Shown: piece by piece, positions 1 to 31,118 of the stretch
Numbering within the stretch: position 1 is the first letter of the stretch
Layout: each line of letters begins with the position of its first letter
Assembly: GCF_964340395.1 (NCBI RefSeq)
Contig: NC_135570.1
Span: 1,434,501 to 1,498,500 of the forward strand
Length of the DNA stretch: 64,000 bases
Reading direction: 5' to 3'
Origin: Glandiceps talaboti
Taxonomy: Eukaryota; Hemichordata; Enteropneusta; Spengelidae
Notes under the pieces: generated by a model
What the model was told of the DNA's origin: nothing
Seen by the model: only the letters and a program-made list of their open reading frames with translations
The model's database searches: none
Program-made: the position numbers and the translations under genes

Positions 1-200
1 TATAGAAGTATTGTTACCGACGAGTAACATTTTTGGGTCTAAGCAATTTCTCAATAGCAAAAGTTAAAAAAATAAAACTCCTACCTACCAACCCTATATT
101 CTGAAGTCATGTTATCGAAAACAAACATTGTTTTTTAGCACAACTGAACTTATTGATAAGGTTTAGTGGTGCTGTAGGCATCGAGCGGTGTCAGTCCGTT
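1..200. other. AT-rich sequence, nothing recognised
   Basis: No coding signature, RNA gene or repeat unit is visible before the TGTC tract. Short open frames here are not supported. Confidence 0.5.
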
Positions 201-201
201 C

Positions 202-255
<54 letters not shown>

Positions 256-256
256 G
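201..256. repeat. (TGTC)n microsatellite
   Basis: About 13 tandem TGTC units. Open frames through it on both strands encode only repeating Ser-Val-Cys-Leu or Thr-Asp-Arg-Gln and are not genes. It abuts the dispersed repeat that follows, and may be part of it. Confidence 0.95.
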
Positions 257-339
257 TGGACGACTCGATTGCCTTGGTATTTGGTGGGGACATTACTTTT
301 GGTTTGTGGTTGGGAAATTGTTCAAAGCAAAATGATCGC

Positions 340-1092
340 ATCACAGGTGTGTGATTTGGGTAAAAATTTCACTTTTGGTCAAAGAACTTAAACTCAAATA
401 CTACTGGGCAGATTGTTCTAAAATTTGGTGGAACATTCTAAGATTTGTTCATGACATGATGATACCATCAATGATATGCAAATAAGGGCTAAAATGTGTC
501 TTTTTGGTCAAACAGCATTAATTCCGAAACTACTGAGCAGATTGGGCTGAAATTTAATGAGATTCATCTGTTAGTGTATAGATGAAGAAATATTAGGTAC
601 ATAATCTCACCATTGAAATGCAAATTAGGTGTAAAAAATGTGAATTTTGGTCAAAAAACTTATCTCAAAAAGTTCTTGGTCAATGAGACTGAAATTTGGT
701 GAGATGTTTCTAGAAGTGTTATTCTGCACATTTTATTCAAAACATTGTGACACAATTGGCCCTAGCAACCATGACCATGCCCTTATCAACGATCAAATGT
801 CAGGATATTTTGCCAAAATAACATCATTATCTGGTAGGCAGCTGAGTAAAAATTCCAAAAACGTATGCAAATATCCCTAGCAACCATGACCTCGCCCATA
901 GCAACAGCCAAGCGATTGCGTATTTCACAAATATAACAGGGATTCATAGACGAGTGAACAAACATTCAAAAGTATATGCAAATATGCCTAACAACATGAC
1001 CACGCCCATAGCAACAGCCAAATGATTGCGCATACTGCAAAGATAACAACAGGGTTGGATAGGCAACTGGATAATCATTTAGCAAATGAACA
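340..1092 (+). repeat. Dispersed repeat with two internal tandem arrays
   Basis: The first part holds three diverged copies of a unit of roughly 130-145 bases, recognisable by TTTTGGTCAAA followed by CTACTGRGCAGATTG and GAAATTTGGTGAGAT (near 373, 501 and 645). The second part holds three copies of a 111-base unit (about 758, 869 and 980), marked by CCTAGCAACCATGACC and CCCATAGCAACAGCCAA. There is no supported coding capacity. The layout suggests a non-autonomous repeat or old satellite, with the adjacent TGTC tract possibly its edge. The family is not identified. Confidence 0.6.
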
Positions 1093-3809
1093 CCTATACA
1101 TAGCATGGATAAACATTTTTTTTAAACTGTTCAGTTGTGCTACAATGCCATTGTGCTATTTTTGTTTTATATATAATTGTCCCAGTAGTAGAAGTTTCCC
1201 TAGATGTAAGCAAACCGTTCCAATTATTGGAAGATTAATTCAAACTAACTATCGCTCCTTAATTCTGTGACAGGAAGGCATGTTTGAAATTGGATGCAGG
1301 AGGTAGTATTGTAATTTGTTGGAGGCTTCAATAACGGAAATTAAATTGACATTGGTTCAGTTAAATACCCCGTATTTGGTCAATAAGAAAGTGAACACAA
1401 TATATCAAATAGCGCTCATCATTGACAAATCATACTTAATTCGCCTGTGTCGTGTTTTGCATCTCTGACAGCCAACGTAAAATCGTATAAGATTCCATAA
1501 TCGTATACCATAATCATGTTTAAGCATAGACTGCTGTTTCCTAGGAAAGTCACATCACCATATATTGTACGTATTTCTGAGTGCAAAGATCATTAATTAA
1601 ACGTGAGTTGTCAGTCACTTCATACAATATTCTTGATAGTAACACCAGCATCACAAAAGATGTGCTACAGGCAAGAGAATGTATAAGTTGCATTGCATAT
1701 GGTGCCACCTTCAAGACATGTTTCTTCACACAAAGCTTCTGGGTAGATAGATTTAGTAAGGAGTGACTTGTTTTTGTATCGATGTTGATCTAATGATTAT
1801 TCATCGTGCCATTAAATTCATCAGATATTGATATGACTAGATGCCTTATGTATGTGATAAACAGAAGATGACCCAGAGCGCCACTGTCAACAAACATGGT
1901 TCAATTTTGGTTACTAGTACATCGAATACTCTAATCAAAATGTAAATGCAAAACTAAATACAGTTGCAAAGTGAGCTACATTACTCACCCTGCAAGCATA
2001 TACATACTTCCTTTTACCATTATCAGGTTGTGGAAATGAAGTTATTGCAGAGTTTGGAAGTCACTAGAGCAGCTTATGTACGTATCGGAAAAATTGATAA
2101 TTTAAGAAAATATGCTATCGTACAGATGTTCACGTTCTTCCCTCCCACGTGTGATACATCAAATCGAAGACACCCGTACATGTGGAGATCGCATTTTGTC
2201 TTCACTAATAGTGCAAAGACGTTTGAGTCGATAATGTTATTGTCAAGGAGAAAGGACCATACATCTTTCCATCTGTTCAAGATAAAATAGGAAATCAACG
2301 CATATCGAAACCAAGCCAACAAATAACTAAGCTTGATTGTATCTGAGTATAAGAACATCTCCCACGGATATATTCTCTTGTTAACCTAGGGGTAGAAAAA
2401 TCTAAAGTTAGTCACATATAATCAGTATGTAAATTAAACTATCCACGAAGGAATTGGTTGCTAATATTGATAAATAATACATAGAAATCTAACAGAGTTG
2501 GAGATTACTTCAATATCCGCACGTCAGCTATTTAATGACGGAATATTTTATTTAATATCAATTTCCGAAATGGTCATAGGGGCGCCATTCACCGTAAACA
2601 CGTGGTTTCAGAGGGTATGATACAATGACAGCTTCAGGTGAAACGGTTGAATGCAAGAGATCAAAATGAATCAATACAATTTGAGACAATATATAAATAT
2701 TTCAGACAGGTATACAGCATGACTTAGATCGACTTCTAATTCTAAACAATAAGACGAATCCGTTTTCTTTGTACGAGAAATAACAATATAGATATTGACA
2801 TCTATACTCACTGGACTTATAACGGACTTTCTAATAATGTTATTCATTGCCCATTGTGTCATATCTATGCCTTGTATAATCGGCAGATAACCCCTGTGAG
2901 TTACAGTGCTGATGATATAAAAATGTATGGGTCCCTGATTGACTGACAAAGTGGAATAATAACAAATTACCTATTTCATAATTCTCTTCAATAGTATGAT
3001 GTTTTGGTGAAACACGAAGTTAAATTCAACTTACCTTTTTCTTCTTTACTTGCTCGAGGGCATTTTTGACTATTATGATTCATCTTACACTGTGGTATTT
3101 CTGAACTTCAATTGTACGTAAAATGTCTCTAACTTTCAAACACAACACAAACAAACTTTATAGTGTATCAAACTTAGTAGTAACCACGATTAATTAAAAT
3201 AATGTGTAGTTCTTGAAGCAGCGTTACAGGTACAAAGGCAAATGTCAAAACTCAAGACTCAAATATTTTCCCTTAGTATAGCTGGCTAAAAATGCTTTAT
3301 ATATAATTATCCTCTTTCTGATAGGTTGTCCTGAAGGTTAGGAATATCAGAAGATTAGAATAGAAAATGCGTCTGATAACCCCTACCGTATAGATATATT
3401 CGGACAATAACTTCTTAAAGCTCTTAGAATCAACGAGACACAGGACTCATCAAATTGTTTACCAGGGTACTGACTGAGTAGACAGGATAGGCCCTCAGGC
3501 CTTGTACACAGCCATAGTATGTTGGGTACTGGCCTTGAAAAGAAGTTTCCTATAATAAAATTGAAATGATTTACCCAAAATGTCATGGCAATACGCAGCT
3601 CTTGTTATATTCATAAATAAAACGACTTTATTGCCAATTCGAAGAAACTGATTGTTGTTCAGTGTTGACAATGTACAATGCATTGCTAACATTTTGTTTC
3701 CCAGGACAAGAAACACAAACTCCACATGAATTTATTGGTGAAAATAACTTAAAATTGTTTGAATAACCAGAGTTTATGAAAAATTTTGAATCTTGTTGAA
3801 ACCATTCAC
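1093..3809. other. Intergenic, nothing recognised
   Basis: AT-rich sequence. The longest open frames (1964-2290 +, 2671-2949 -) lack recognisable domains, convincing start context or splice pattern, and are treated as chance. Confidence 0.45.
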
Positions 3810-3810
<1 letters not shown>

Positions 3811-3871
<61 letters not shown>

Positions 3872-4071
3872 ATATGTGTGTATGCATGCATGCATGTATG
3901 TATGTATGTATGTATGTATGTATGTATGTATGTATGTATGTATGTATGTATGTATGTATGTATGTGTGTATGTATGTATGTGTGTATGTATGTATGTATG
4001 TATGTATGTATGTATGTATGTATGAATGTGTGTGTGTGTGTCTGAGAGAGAGAGAGAGAGAGAGAGAGTGT

Positions 4072-4102
<31 letters not shown>
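3811..4102. repeat. Compound microsatellite (CTGT)n-(TATG)n-(GA)n-(TG)n
   Basis: A continuous run that changes unit in steps: about 15 CTGT units, then more than 30 TATG units with scattered TGTG variants, then (GA)n near 4044-4069 and (TG)n to 4102. The large frames in both directions here consist only of the repeat. Confidence 0.95.
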
Positions 4103-5849
4103 AAATAATAAACTGAATGGTTTGATGTAAACGTGTAGTTATGTAGCGATTGGATATTATTATTTGCATTGCTTAGAAATAACAACACTGCTTTATTTTG
4201 TGCGTTGCCGGGTTATTGGCCCCTGTAGTCGTTAACACGTATGATATACTTCCCTATGTACATATGTGTACTTTTTACGACAGTAATAAGTTAGATACTG
4301 TTATTCCATTTGTAAGCTGAGTGATGGGATAAGCACTTGTACTTATATGTCAAAAGTCGTGCAGGATTTGTTTTCAAATATGTCTTTCTGGTAGTACTTG
4401 TGTTATGATGGATGGTTTCATCATTTCATTCCATTCATTTTCACTCTAGAGTATCAATAATACAGATTCGAAAAACCTTCTGTAAAATATGACAACCACA
4501 TGTACTCCTGCGGCCCTGTCGTGACATCAAAGTTTATATCATCGATTGCGTGTCCAGTCAAACAAGAACACGACATCCTAATATATACAATACTGCACAA
4601 CTTTCAATTTCATCATTCATGAATTATTGAGTGAATTAATCTGTGTTAAAGGTTCTCCAGATACACGTAAACCGTTTCTGTGGGAATTTGAAATCGATTG
4701 ATGCTATGCTCCAATATATCACTGCCTTCTCTGTTTGATGAATTACTGTCTCTACCACAGTTGATAGTAGACCGCCATATGTACTGACAAAACTAGACAT
4801 GTAACTCTCAACATCAAAGCATCATTCCCTGTAATATATTAATTATATAGTGAATAATAGCATGTCCTTGCATTTTGCCTAGTACGAACTTGAATAGATC
4901 TACGAGTCCATACAATTATGCAATCAAACATATCAATCGGGTGGCGTTGCCATGTCAACAAACTGTCTTCCTGACTCTACCAGTTAACAAGCGTTGCTGT
5001 TCTCTCTACAAACAAACATAGACGTGGACGATTAAAAGCACGCGTGTCTTTCTAACTGTTAACGTTTATAAAGTAACCCCAGTGCATGTAACTCAAAGTC
5101 CAACTCACTATGTATGCATTCATGACCGTCGCTTCTAGTAGACTAACAAATACACGCATATAGCATGTTGCTGAAATGCGCGATTGCCAAACAGTGGGCA
5201 GTTTTAGAACTTGCAATAATTAAATTAAATGTGCACGTGTGTTTCTGTACATTTCCTGTACGTTTCCAGTATATGTGTAGGTTAACTTATGCTTGTCACC
5301 ACACCACGCTAGCCATAAAAACTTAGTACCATGCGGTCGAGACATAATAAAATAAAATAAAAGCGTTCAAATGGTATTGAGAAAGTAAGATTTTTCTGAG
5401 ATTGTAATGCAAGAACTGGTACATTAACCCTAGTTGCCAACAATGGCGCCTTATCAAATACTCTTAGATAAAAGTGACACATGTTTAATCAGAACAATTC
5501 TGGCATTTGCGTCGAAGAAAGTGGTGACAAACCGAGAGGTTAAACGCGGACGGCTAGTATTAGCACATCCACATATGTAACGAGTAGGTCTTAGCTGTGG
5601 TTATCACAATCACCCGCTCCACATGACAGAATTATCAGCAGACATTTGAAAAGAACTAACGATTAGTTAAGAGATACTTATCCAGCAGGTGGCTTTTACT
5701 TTGTCTGTGTTTGCATGACAAAATCTAAAATTGAACCAGGATAACGAAATTGTTTTTTAAAGTTCCATCAACATGGATGTCAACTATAGCTATAGCTATG
5801 GTGGTTGCTACTTGAGGCTGCCAACACAGAGCACACTGTTGTTGCTGAT
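4103..5849. other. Intergenic, nothing recognised
   Basis: No long open frame, RNA gene or clear repeat is visible. Confidence 0.4.
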
Positions 5850-5851
5850 AT

Positions 5852-6720
5852 ATGCAAAGGAAAATAAATGGTGATGATCAAATATCTATGTTTCCAGTGG
5901 GCTTTCAGTATTATGACGTCATAGAAAAAATTGAAAGGAAGTTGCGTAGGCGATTACTATCCGTATCTAGTCATACAACAAACGAAGCAGTGGTGGGGGA
6001 ATGTGGACGTCTTCCATTTTTTTGTGTCAACATTAAGACGTTGCATCAGTTATTGGTTAAAGCTCCTCCGCGCATGTCTCCAGACAGGCTTCAAAGGCAA
6101 ACTTATATCATGTTACGTAATCTAGATGTCATACACGGGCTACATCAATCAAACATACTTTGTTCACATACGGGTTCGGGTATGCTTGGTTGAGCACTTA
6201 GATTTTTGATCACCACCAGGGTACCAAATATTTGTAAACAAATGTGGTATGCTAAGATGACTGGTAAACCTAAATTACGTACTTATAGGTCTTTCAAAAG
6301 TTTACTAGAGCCAGAAAAATATTTATTTTTAAGGTGTAATTAGAACGTTCGCTCGATTTCAATGTTCATCACTACCATTAGCGATTGAAGAGGGATGTTA
6401 CCAAGGCATTGTCTCGCAACTCAGAGTGTGTAAAATATGTAAATCTGGTGACGTAGAAGATGAATACCATTTCCTTTTGATTTGCTCTCTACTTACAGTT
6501 CGTTGAGAGCTGAGTATTTACCATTTTCTGTATATTTAGAACCTAACTTCAACAAATTCTAAAGATTAATGTGTACATCTGATGATGACTTGCTGATTAA
6601 TTTGTGTAAATTTGTTTTCCAAGCAATGAAATTGAGAACTTCATTTATAAATTCTGTACAAGGAACGAGAATACATGTGCAATGAGTGCATGTTATTTTC
6701 CCAATTTACCTAATTGCCAA
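5852..6720 (+). pseudogene. Decayed non-LTR retrotransposon reverse-transcriptase C-terminus
   Basis: This is the end of a LINE-type ORF2, broken by several frameshifts and stops. Around 5970-6120 two frames together give a GECGRLPFF segment followed by RRCISYWLKLL, resembling the conserved stretch downstream of the RT domain. From 6342 a frame reads LAIEEG...VCKICKSGDVEDEYHFLLIC, the Cys-x2-Cys...His...Cys knuckle found near the end of many such proteins, ending at a TGA at 6504. A shifted frame then continues with YLPFSVYLEPNF and later QAMKLR. The same order (IEEG, CK-C, EDEFHF, YLP, FQLR) occurs in the fragment at 22.86 kb, so both come from one family. No active element remains. The clade is not determined. 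Confidence 0.75.
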
Positions 6721-7010
6721 AGACAATTTAATATGCAAATGACTAAGTTAAGCTTAAAACTACATCAACGACCTTTATGGGATATTTGCGCTGTATTACC
6801 TTTGTTGTCTGTAGCAGATTATATAAAACCTTAAGCTTACATTCTCAAGGTATTACGTAATTATCACAAATCACTTTAATACTATGCAAATGTGCCATTT
6901 AATATTCATGATATATTCCAAAACCTAATAAGCAATTCTTGCCATTACCACAAACAGATATGCAAAGAAGTTTCTATAATGAAGTCGTTTTTGAAATATC
7001 GTGTATATAG

Positions 7011-7011
<1 letters not shown>

Positions 7012-7069
<58 letters not shown>
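7012..7069. repeat. (AC)n microsatellite
   Basis: About 28 uninterrupted AC dinucleotides. The overlapping frame with a poly His-Thr run is an artefact. Confidence 0.95.
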
Positions 7070-7072
<3 letters not shown>

Positions 7073-7725
7073 TGATGAAGCGACATCGTCATAGGATAAC
7101 TTACATCTCAACAACGAATAATTTACTATATTATATGGCGCCTGATATATTTATCTTTGTTTCTATGCTAGCGTTATGGCAGATTTACGTACATGATTAG
7201 ATGTATTCTGATGTATTCATTTATTTGTGATGTTTCCTTATCGGTTTGCCACATCGTTTTCATCTGAAAGGAGACTGTGTTTATTTTGTCCAATGCGTAA
7301 ATAACACACACACAGGGCATTCGATCATTATGCCCTGGCTCAATCAACATAGATTGCTTATTTTTTCACCCGATCGATTTCTTGCACCAACAGAAATAAA
7401 TTGTTTATGGTTTGTTTAATAAGAAATGTGTAGAAGTTTGTATTAGATTGATTTCGGTGAAGAATATCGGAGAACGGGGGCTAAGATATTGATCATCTTC
7501 AATAGGTCTTGAATTAAACAAAGTCCAATTTAGCCATAATCTTGGGGATCTTCCTTGCATTTCCCTAAGGGCTCAAGATAATTTGCAGGTGCATATAACT
7601 GTATTTGGAAAATCACATGACAGGAAATTGTTTTATCAGGGAAGAGTTGGATTTCGGGTCAGTAATTTGGACTTTAAATGGATTGAATGACTTTGTTAAC
7701 TTTGATTTCTTCTCCTGCTTGCAGG
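7070..7725. other. Region upstream of receptor gene 1, nothing definite
   Basis: No gene is recognised. A promoter probably lies in or beyond this region, but I cannot point to a TATA box or initiator with confidence. Confidence 0.3.
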
Positions 7726-7859
7726 TTTCGTCTCCAATAACAAGTCATCTAACATTAGAGGGATAGTCCAGCATACACCTCTGACGCTAATAAATTCATA
7801 ACAGGAAAGGGCAGTGCGCAGTCTCAAGAGAGAGCAGACGAAACTGTCAACGGTTTTAT
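7726..7859 (+). other. Possible 5' untranslated exon of receptor gene 1
   Basis: A pyrimidine-rich stretch ending in CTTGCAG (to 7725) looks like a strong splice acceptor, and GTAAGC following TTTATGT near 7860 could be a donor. A further acceptor-like CTTCAG ends at about 8505, 23 bases before the gene 1 start codon. Upstream non-coding exons are common in this receptor class. There is no transcript evidence, so this is tentative. Confidence 0.2.
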
Positions 7860-8528
7860 GTGTAAGCATTAACATCACGTTGTTCATTAATTCCACTATA
7901 GACGTCTTTACACATAGCATAATCCCTGTGTGACTTCTTACTGCTGGAGTGAACGCACAGTCTCTTACCTTATAGCGTGTGTTCACGTCTTTTGCTCATA
8001 AATGACTACTCTGTGTAAATTCCTACGCCTGTGACGCTGTCTGCTTCTGAACTGAATCCAGTGAAAATTCATATTTTTTATTTAGAAACGGATGGACGTA
8101 CTTAACAATCAATATTTTATTCAATGACGTGATGTGTCGGAGTAAGTACACTGTTTGGAATTAATACTTTCCGTTTATACTGTTAGATTTATTGAAATCA
8201 CTGGTAACACATTTCACGAATTTATCAAATACATCCGCAAGGATATAGCTTGCCGTCAAATCACAGCGGCTAGCGTGTTGTTACAGATGTATCCTAGATC
8301 GACTAGCACATATCCACCGTGTTTATTTGTTGAAGACATACTTTCACATTCATTTCGAGGGTGATACTCAACTACTTGTTATCTGACGAATAGCTTTCTA
8401 CGAGAAATATCCAAGTAGAACTCGGAATCTGAAGGAATCTGCGGGCATCATCCACGACAGCGTTCACTTTCCTGTTTTTAAGTTTCAAGAATATCACCGA
8501 GCTTCAGACCCATACTATACCATAGAGG

Positions 8529-26411
<17,883 letters not shown>

Positions 26412-28753
26412 ATTAGTGACTGTTCATAATATGATCAAATCTTGCATTGTGAAATTGAAAACAACTAGACGAGAACCTTTAAAGAGAAGTGTTCCAAGGG
26501 ATTATTTCTTGTTGATACAACTTTATCCACAATTTAAGAGGAATGTTAAATGCCGTGGAATTATGGGATTGACACGGGTGATATTAAATTCACTCAACCA
26601 TGAGTAAAGTGTCAATATAGCGTAACGACCCCTTGAAGAGCTGGGTTATATTTTATAGGTCATTTCCCCTCAATGCTTATATTGTAGGCATATTCTGCAT
26701 GACCTTCTCTCGTGTTAGGTTAAACTCAATGTAATAAGTGCTTGCCTTTGAATATTAATTGGTTAATACATAGATCGCAGTTTGACTGCAATTAATCATG
26801 CATGGTTACGACCGTGTCGTCAAAACATTAAAGTATATACGTAAACAGTTATCGATTTGCTCAAGAGATAAGCAGAGTTTATTGATAATCAAACAACAGC
26901 TGCTTTGTAACAAGTCTTCACCTTCGTAATAATTGGTAGTGAATCATAGTTGACCTTAAAATAACAAAGAAAAGTCGATAAGAAACACACACACATCTAA
27001 TTAGATATTCAGATCTCTAGATTATACAATATGAAAGATCTATTGATTATGTTCTAGTTTAGGTTCAGTATTGATGAGGAAATTGACTAAACTGTGTGGT
27101 TTAGGGTTAGAATTGGTATTATTGAGGTGATTGGTTTGAAAATTATATAATCGGGAACGTATATAAATGGTATATTCTACATTTTGACATATATAGTAAG
27201 AATTGTATATGTTTAGCAGTTTGGGACTTAATGATATGAAACAATTAATTCAAAATTACTGAAACATACTTAAAATGTTTATATATCTATCTAGGTATTA
27301 TAACAGTGTCTTAAATGCCTCTTTTGAGAAAACATATCAACTCGCTCCACTAGTTTAACTTGTAACTTAGGGTTTTCACTCAAATTAAACCTAAACCTGA
27401 CATTTTCTTTTCTCTTTTTCACTTTTTTGTCTTAGGTCTTCTTGTTGATAGCAGAGTATGATACTCAAGTGTATTAAGAATATATATATTCTTCGGGTAG
27501 TATCTATTTTCTTATTCTGGTGATATCAACAGTTCACGGTGGATTAGATGCGGAAATTTAGTTATATCGCCCTCTGATATAGTTCAAAATCTACTTTCGA
27601 TTTTTACATTATCACGTGAGGGCGCCATCCTGAATTTTCGAGGTTTATTATAGTATGAATACAAGTTTTCCTTGCATGAATTATTGACTTTACACAATAT
27701 GCTCTCAATAAATTTTGTCATATTACAGACGAGATTCGTTATGTCAAGGAAATAAACACTTTTTTTTGATTGAATCTTTACAAAGTCGAATTCTTAGAAT
27801 GTAACCATAATAAAATACAACGTATAGGTATTATTCTGACAGTTGTGTTCACATATATTAGTTTTAGTTTCGCTTGGTAATACGGCTATAGGAGAGTAGT
27901 TTTGGAGCACTAAGCTTTCTATCACTCTCTATAATATATTTGAACATTTTTACAAAATTGGGTTAAATATAGGGACATTATATTTACTTGAAACATACTT
28001 GGTTTGATGTATGGTATCATTGAGTTAACAGAATTCTAAAAGTTCAGTTTCTGTTCTTATTACTATTATATGTGATAATTGCTTCTTATGTGATCTTAAC
28101 GATTCAAACATTTATTTGAATAGTGTGTCAGTAATGAAACAGTGTGAAACTTTGTCAGACAAGCATGGTTATAAAATTAGATTCCTACCAAATGTACATA
28201 TGGGATCATTCTTATAATAAGAACGGTCATTAATTTTAACACTGGTGATCATATTCTTGATGACATCGTGATCATGTTTATTGGCCAGTCGGAAGTTCAG
28301 GAATATTCTCCCCGGGGTACGCTATGTATAACGTTACAACCCCCGGCGATGTCTCCTCTTTCATTTCCGACTGTTATTTGCTAGTGAGCCAACATCATTA
28401 AAATGGTTGTCTAGGTGGTCTCTCAGTGTACTTAGTCCAATAAATTCTATACTTTGAAATCATCCCGGACAAAATAGGACAGAAAGTTAGTAGTATTTTC
28501 TTCCAGATTAACTAGTAGCAAATCGATTTAATCAAACTTTTATTGACAATTGTAAGTTATTTATTTGACATTAACATATTAACTACTTATAGCAACCGAA
28601 AATGTTAAATAATGTTGGTACTTCTTGTATTGTCATTTATTGTTTAGGTGAATTGTATTATAGTACAAAATATGAATAAATAGTTAGAATGAGTTGAATT
28701 GTAAGAATCTGTAATTTATATACATATAATTTAGGATTGTGACATACAAGTCA
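26412..28753. other. 3' flank of gene 1 and intergenic, nothing recognised
   Basis: The first few hundred bases are probably the 3' untranslated region of gene 1. No other gene, RNA or clear repeat is seen. Confidence 0.4.
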
Positions 28754-29000
28754 TACATACATACATACATACATACATACATACATACATACATACATAC
28801 ATACATACATACATACATAATACATACATACATAATACATACATACATACATACATACATACATAATACATAATACATACATAACACATACATACATACA
28901 TACATACATACATACATACATACATACATACATACATACATACATACATACATACATAATACATAAATACATACATACATACATACATACATACATACAT

Positions 29001-29031
<31 letters not shown>

Positions 29032-29325
29032 TACATACATACATACATACATACATACATACATACATACATGCATGCATGCATACATGCATGCATGCAT
29101 GCATGCATGCATGCATGCATACATACATGCATGCATACATACATACATACATACATACATACATACTACATACATACATACATACATACATACATACATA
29201 CATACATACATACATACATACATACATACATACATACATGCATGCATGCATGCATATATGCATACATACATACATACATACATACATACATACATACATA
29301 CATACATACATACATACATACATGA
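28754..29325. repeat. Long (CATA)n tract with CATG and CACA variants
   Basis: About 570 bases of tetranucleotide repeat, interrupted by ATAATACATA slips and runs of CATG near 29071-29118 and 29238-29255. All long frames over it on both strands are repeat translations. Confidence 0.95.
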
Positions 29326-29457
29326 ATGCAATTACGAGATGCATGTATGCACGACCTCACTCGCACACGCGCGCGCGCAAGCCTATACATACGTATGACG
29401 TGTGTACACCCGTCCTCCTATACATCACTAGTTTGGGAGATTAACACTGCTACATTA

Positions 29458-29470
29458 CCCCCCCCCCCCA
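29458..29470. repeat. Poly-C run
   Basis: Roughly a dozen C in a row; length is likely uncertain in any assembly. Confidence 0.8.
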
Positions 29471-29734
29471 AAGAAATGACATGCCGAAGACATGTGGACC
29501 CAGACCAACTTATGATAAAATATGTCACAAGTATTGATAACACTATCACTTGGTCTGAGATGACATTTCAACATATATATTATGGACTTATTTTACTTCT
29601 AAATTCATTTTTTGATGTGACGTAAAAAGCCAAGGTGTGAATTTTGGTGTAATTAATATAGGAATGCGAATCTGTATTTGTCGATCATAGCATTCTATAT
29701 ATTTCTATATCTCCAGTTTCTGTATTAGCTCACT

Positions 29735-29980
29735 TCATCCACGTCTTTCACCTGCTCCTTCTTGGACACGCTGTTGTTTGATTGGTCTGTTCACTGTTTG
29801 CAATTTCTCGGTAATTTGGTTTAGATTTTCAAAAATGTTCAACTCAGCCAAGAATGATTGTTTTTCGTACAGTAAAGGATAACGTTGTGGTGTTAAGCCT
29901 CCGTGGATTGCTGAGATAACTGCGGATAATTGTGGAGTTGCGTAATCCATCTTGTCATCTAATATGGCGACCAACGCCAT
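29735..29980 (-). CDS. Unrecognised 81-aa open frame
   Basis: Starts MALVAILDDKMDYATPQLSA and contains LSAVISAIHGGLTPQRYPL and AELNIFENLNQITEKLQTVN, with an amphipathic, possibly coiled-coil middle and a basic end (RPIKQQRVQEGAGERRG). Composition looks like a soluble protein and unlike the low-complexity frames around it. It lies head-to-head with the decayed coding sequence starting near 30,002. No family is recognised. It could be a small gene, a first exon, or ORF1 of a mobile element. Confidence 0.3.
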   Translation of the reverse strand: MALVAILDDKMDYATPQLSAVISAIHGGLTPQRYPLLYEKQSFLAELNIFENLNQITEKLQTVNRPIKQQRVQEGAGERRG

Positions 29981-30001
29981 AGTACAACGAAGAATTCGAA
30001 G

Positions 30002-30935
30002 ATGGTAAAAAGTGGTGGTGGACAGATAAAGAGAGCAGCTGCTGCATTGTTTTATGGGAAGGAAATATCAACCGTATCAACAGGTCAGTCGTTGTTTTCC
30101 TCATCTTCAAGGCGATATATCTAAATACTACAATATAATGGGTACTAATGGACCAGCAACTCGAGAAAATGGCGATCAATTACAGCCCAAAGCAATGGCG
30201 AAAGCAGCTCTAGAGATAACTCCATGATGTATTAGTTGAAAACTCGGACTCTTCAGAAAAGCGATACTCCAGAACTTTTAATATATTCCACTCTTTTACA
30301 GAATAGAAAAACGTGATATCCATTAGATTCCATGTGTATGTGATATATACAACAAAACAATATCAGCAGTGTACGTAGTGTACACTTTCAACAAAGAAAG
30401 TTATATCAGATTTACATATTAACCGATGACAAGTCAGGTGTCTCCATTGTAAAAGTACAGGCAATTACGGAAAGAACTGTCCATCCCTCCGAGTCAAAAC
30501 GAGAATATGACGTAACACCTTTCTTTCTGATTATGAATAGACATTCACATCTTGACTCAGACAGAGTCATCATTGCCAGCAATCCTTTCAAAATTCGTTG
30601 CAAAATTGTGTCTAGCGCCAACAACGATGAACTTTTTAGTATAATATTACACGATTTGCAAAATACTTTTCCGAAAGTGAATTTTTTTCATCATGAAAAT
30701 AAGCCTAATTCCACGTGGTGGTCGGACGTCGGGATGGATAAGATCTTGCATTGCATAGTGATCGCGACACGACACGTCATGGGTTATAGTTAAGCTTAAT
30801 CTTCTTGTTGTTCCCTCTGAAGGAATTCAAGAAATTTTGGACCAACATCAGAAGTACCGAATCATCACCAGGTATGTTGTGAAATATTTGTCACTATAAT
30901 TTCCCATATGAAAGTAAGAGTAGTCCGTATATAAT

Positions 30936-30977
<42 letters not shown>

Positions 30978-31118
30978 CGCGCGTGTGTGTGTGTGTAATA
31001 AAGCGAATTTATAATGCATCTGTTCTCCGAAGAGCTCCAAGCGCAGACACTGAACTACTAACAAATTGCGAGGATACAGAGAAACAATTGAAAACATGGA
31101 AGGATATGTTTACTAGGT
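30002..31118 (+). pseudogene. Unrecognised decayed or split coding sequence
   Basis: Several protein-like stretches follow one another on the + strand but need frame changes to join. They are: 30002 onward (MVKSGGGQIKRAAAALFYGK); about 30110-30225 (NGPATRENGDQLQPKAMAKA); about 30228-30297 (VENSDSSEKRYSRTFNIF); 30419-30790 (TPFFLIMNRHSHLDSDRVII, FKIRCKIVSSANNDELF, TWWSDVGMDKIL); about 30775-30870 (VIVKLNLLVVPSEGIQEIL); and 31010-31117 (APSADTELLTNCEDTEKQLK). AG/GTATGT near 30871 and AG/GTGAGT near 31118 look like donors, so some breaks may be introns. In-frame stops between other stretches suggest decay. No domain is recognised. Confidence 0.3.
30936..30997. repeat. (TG)n-(CG)n-(TG)n microsatellite
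   Basis: Alternating purine-pyrimidine run with a CG core (about 30970-30982), a sequence type able to adopt Z-DNA. Confidence 0.9.

Noticed and set aside
3628-4188. Long open frames encoding His-Thr-Tyr-Ile or Cys-Met-Tyr-Val repeats (also at 28.7-29.4, 35.7-36.6, 49.8-50.1 and 51.0-51.2 kb)
   Set aside because: They are translations of tetranucleotide microsatellites, open in several frames on both strands at once.
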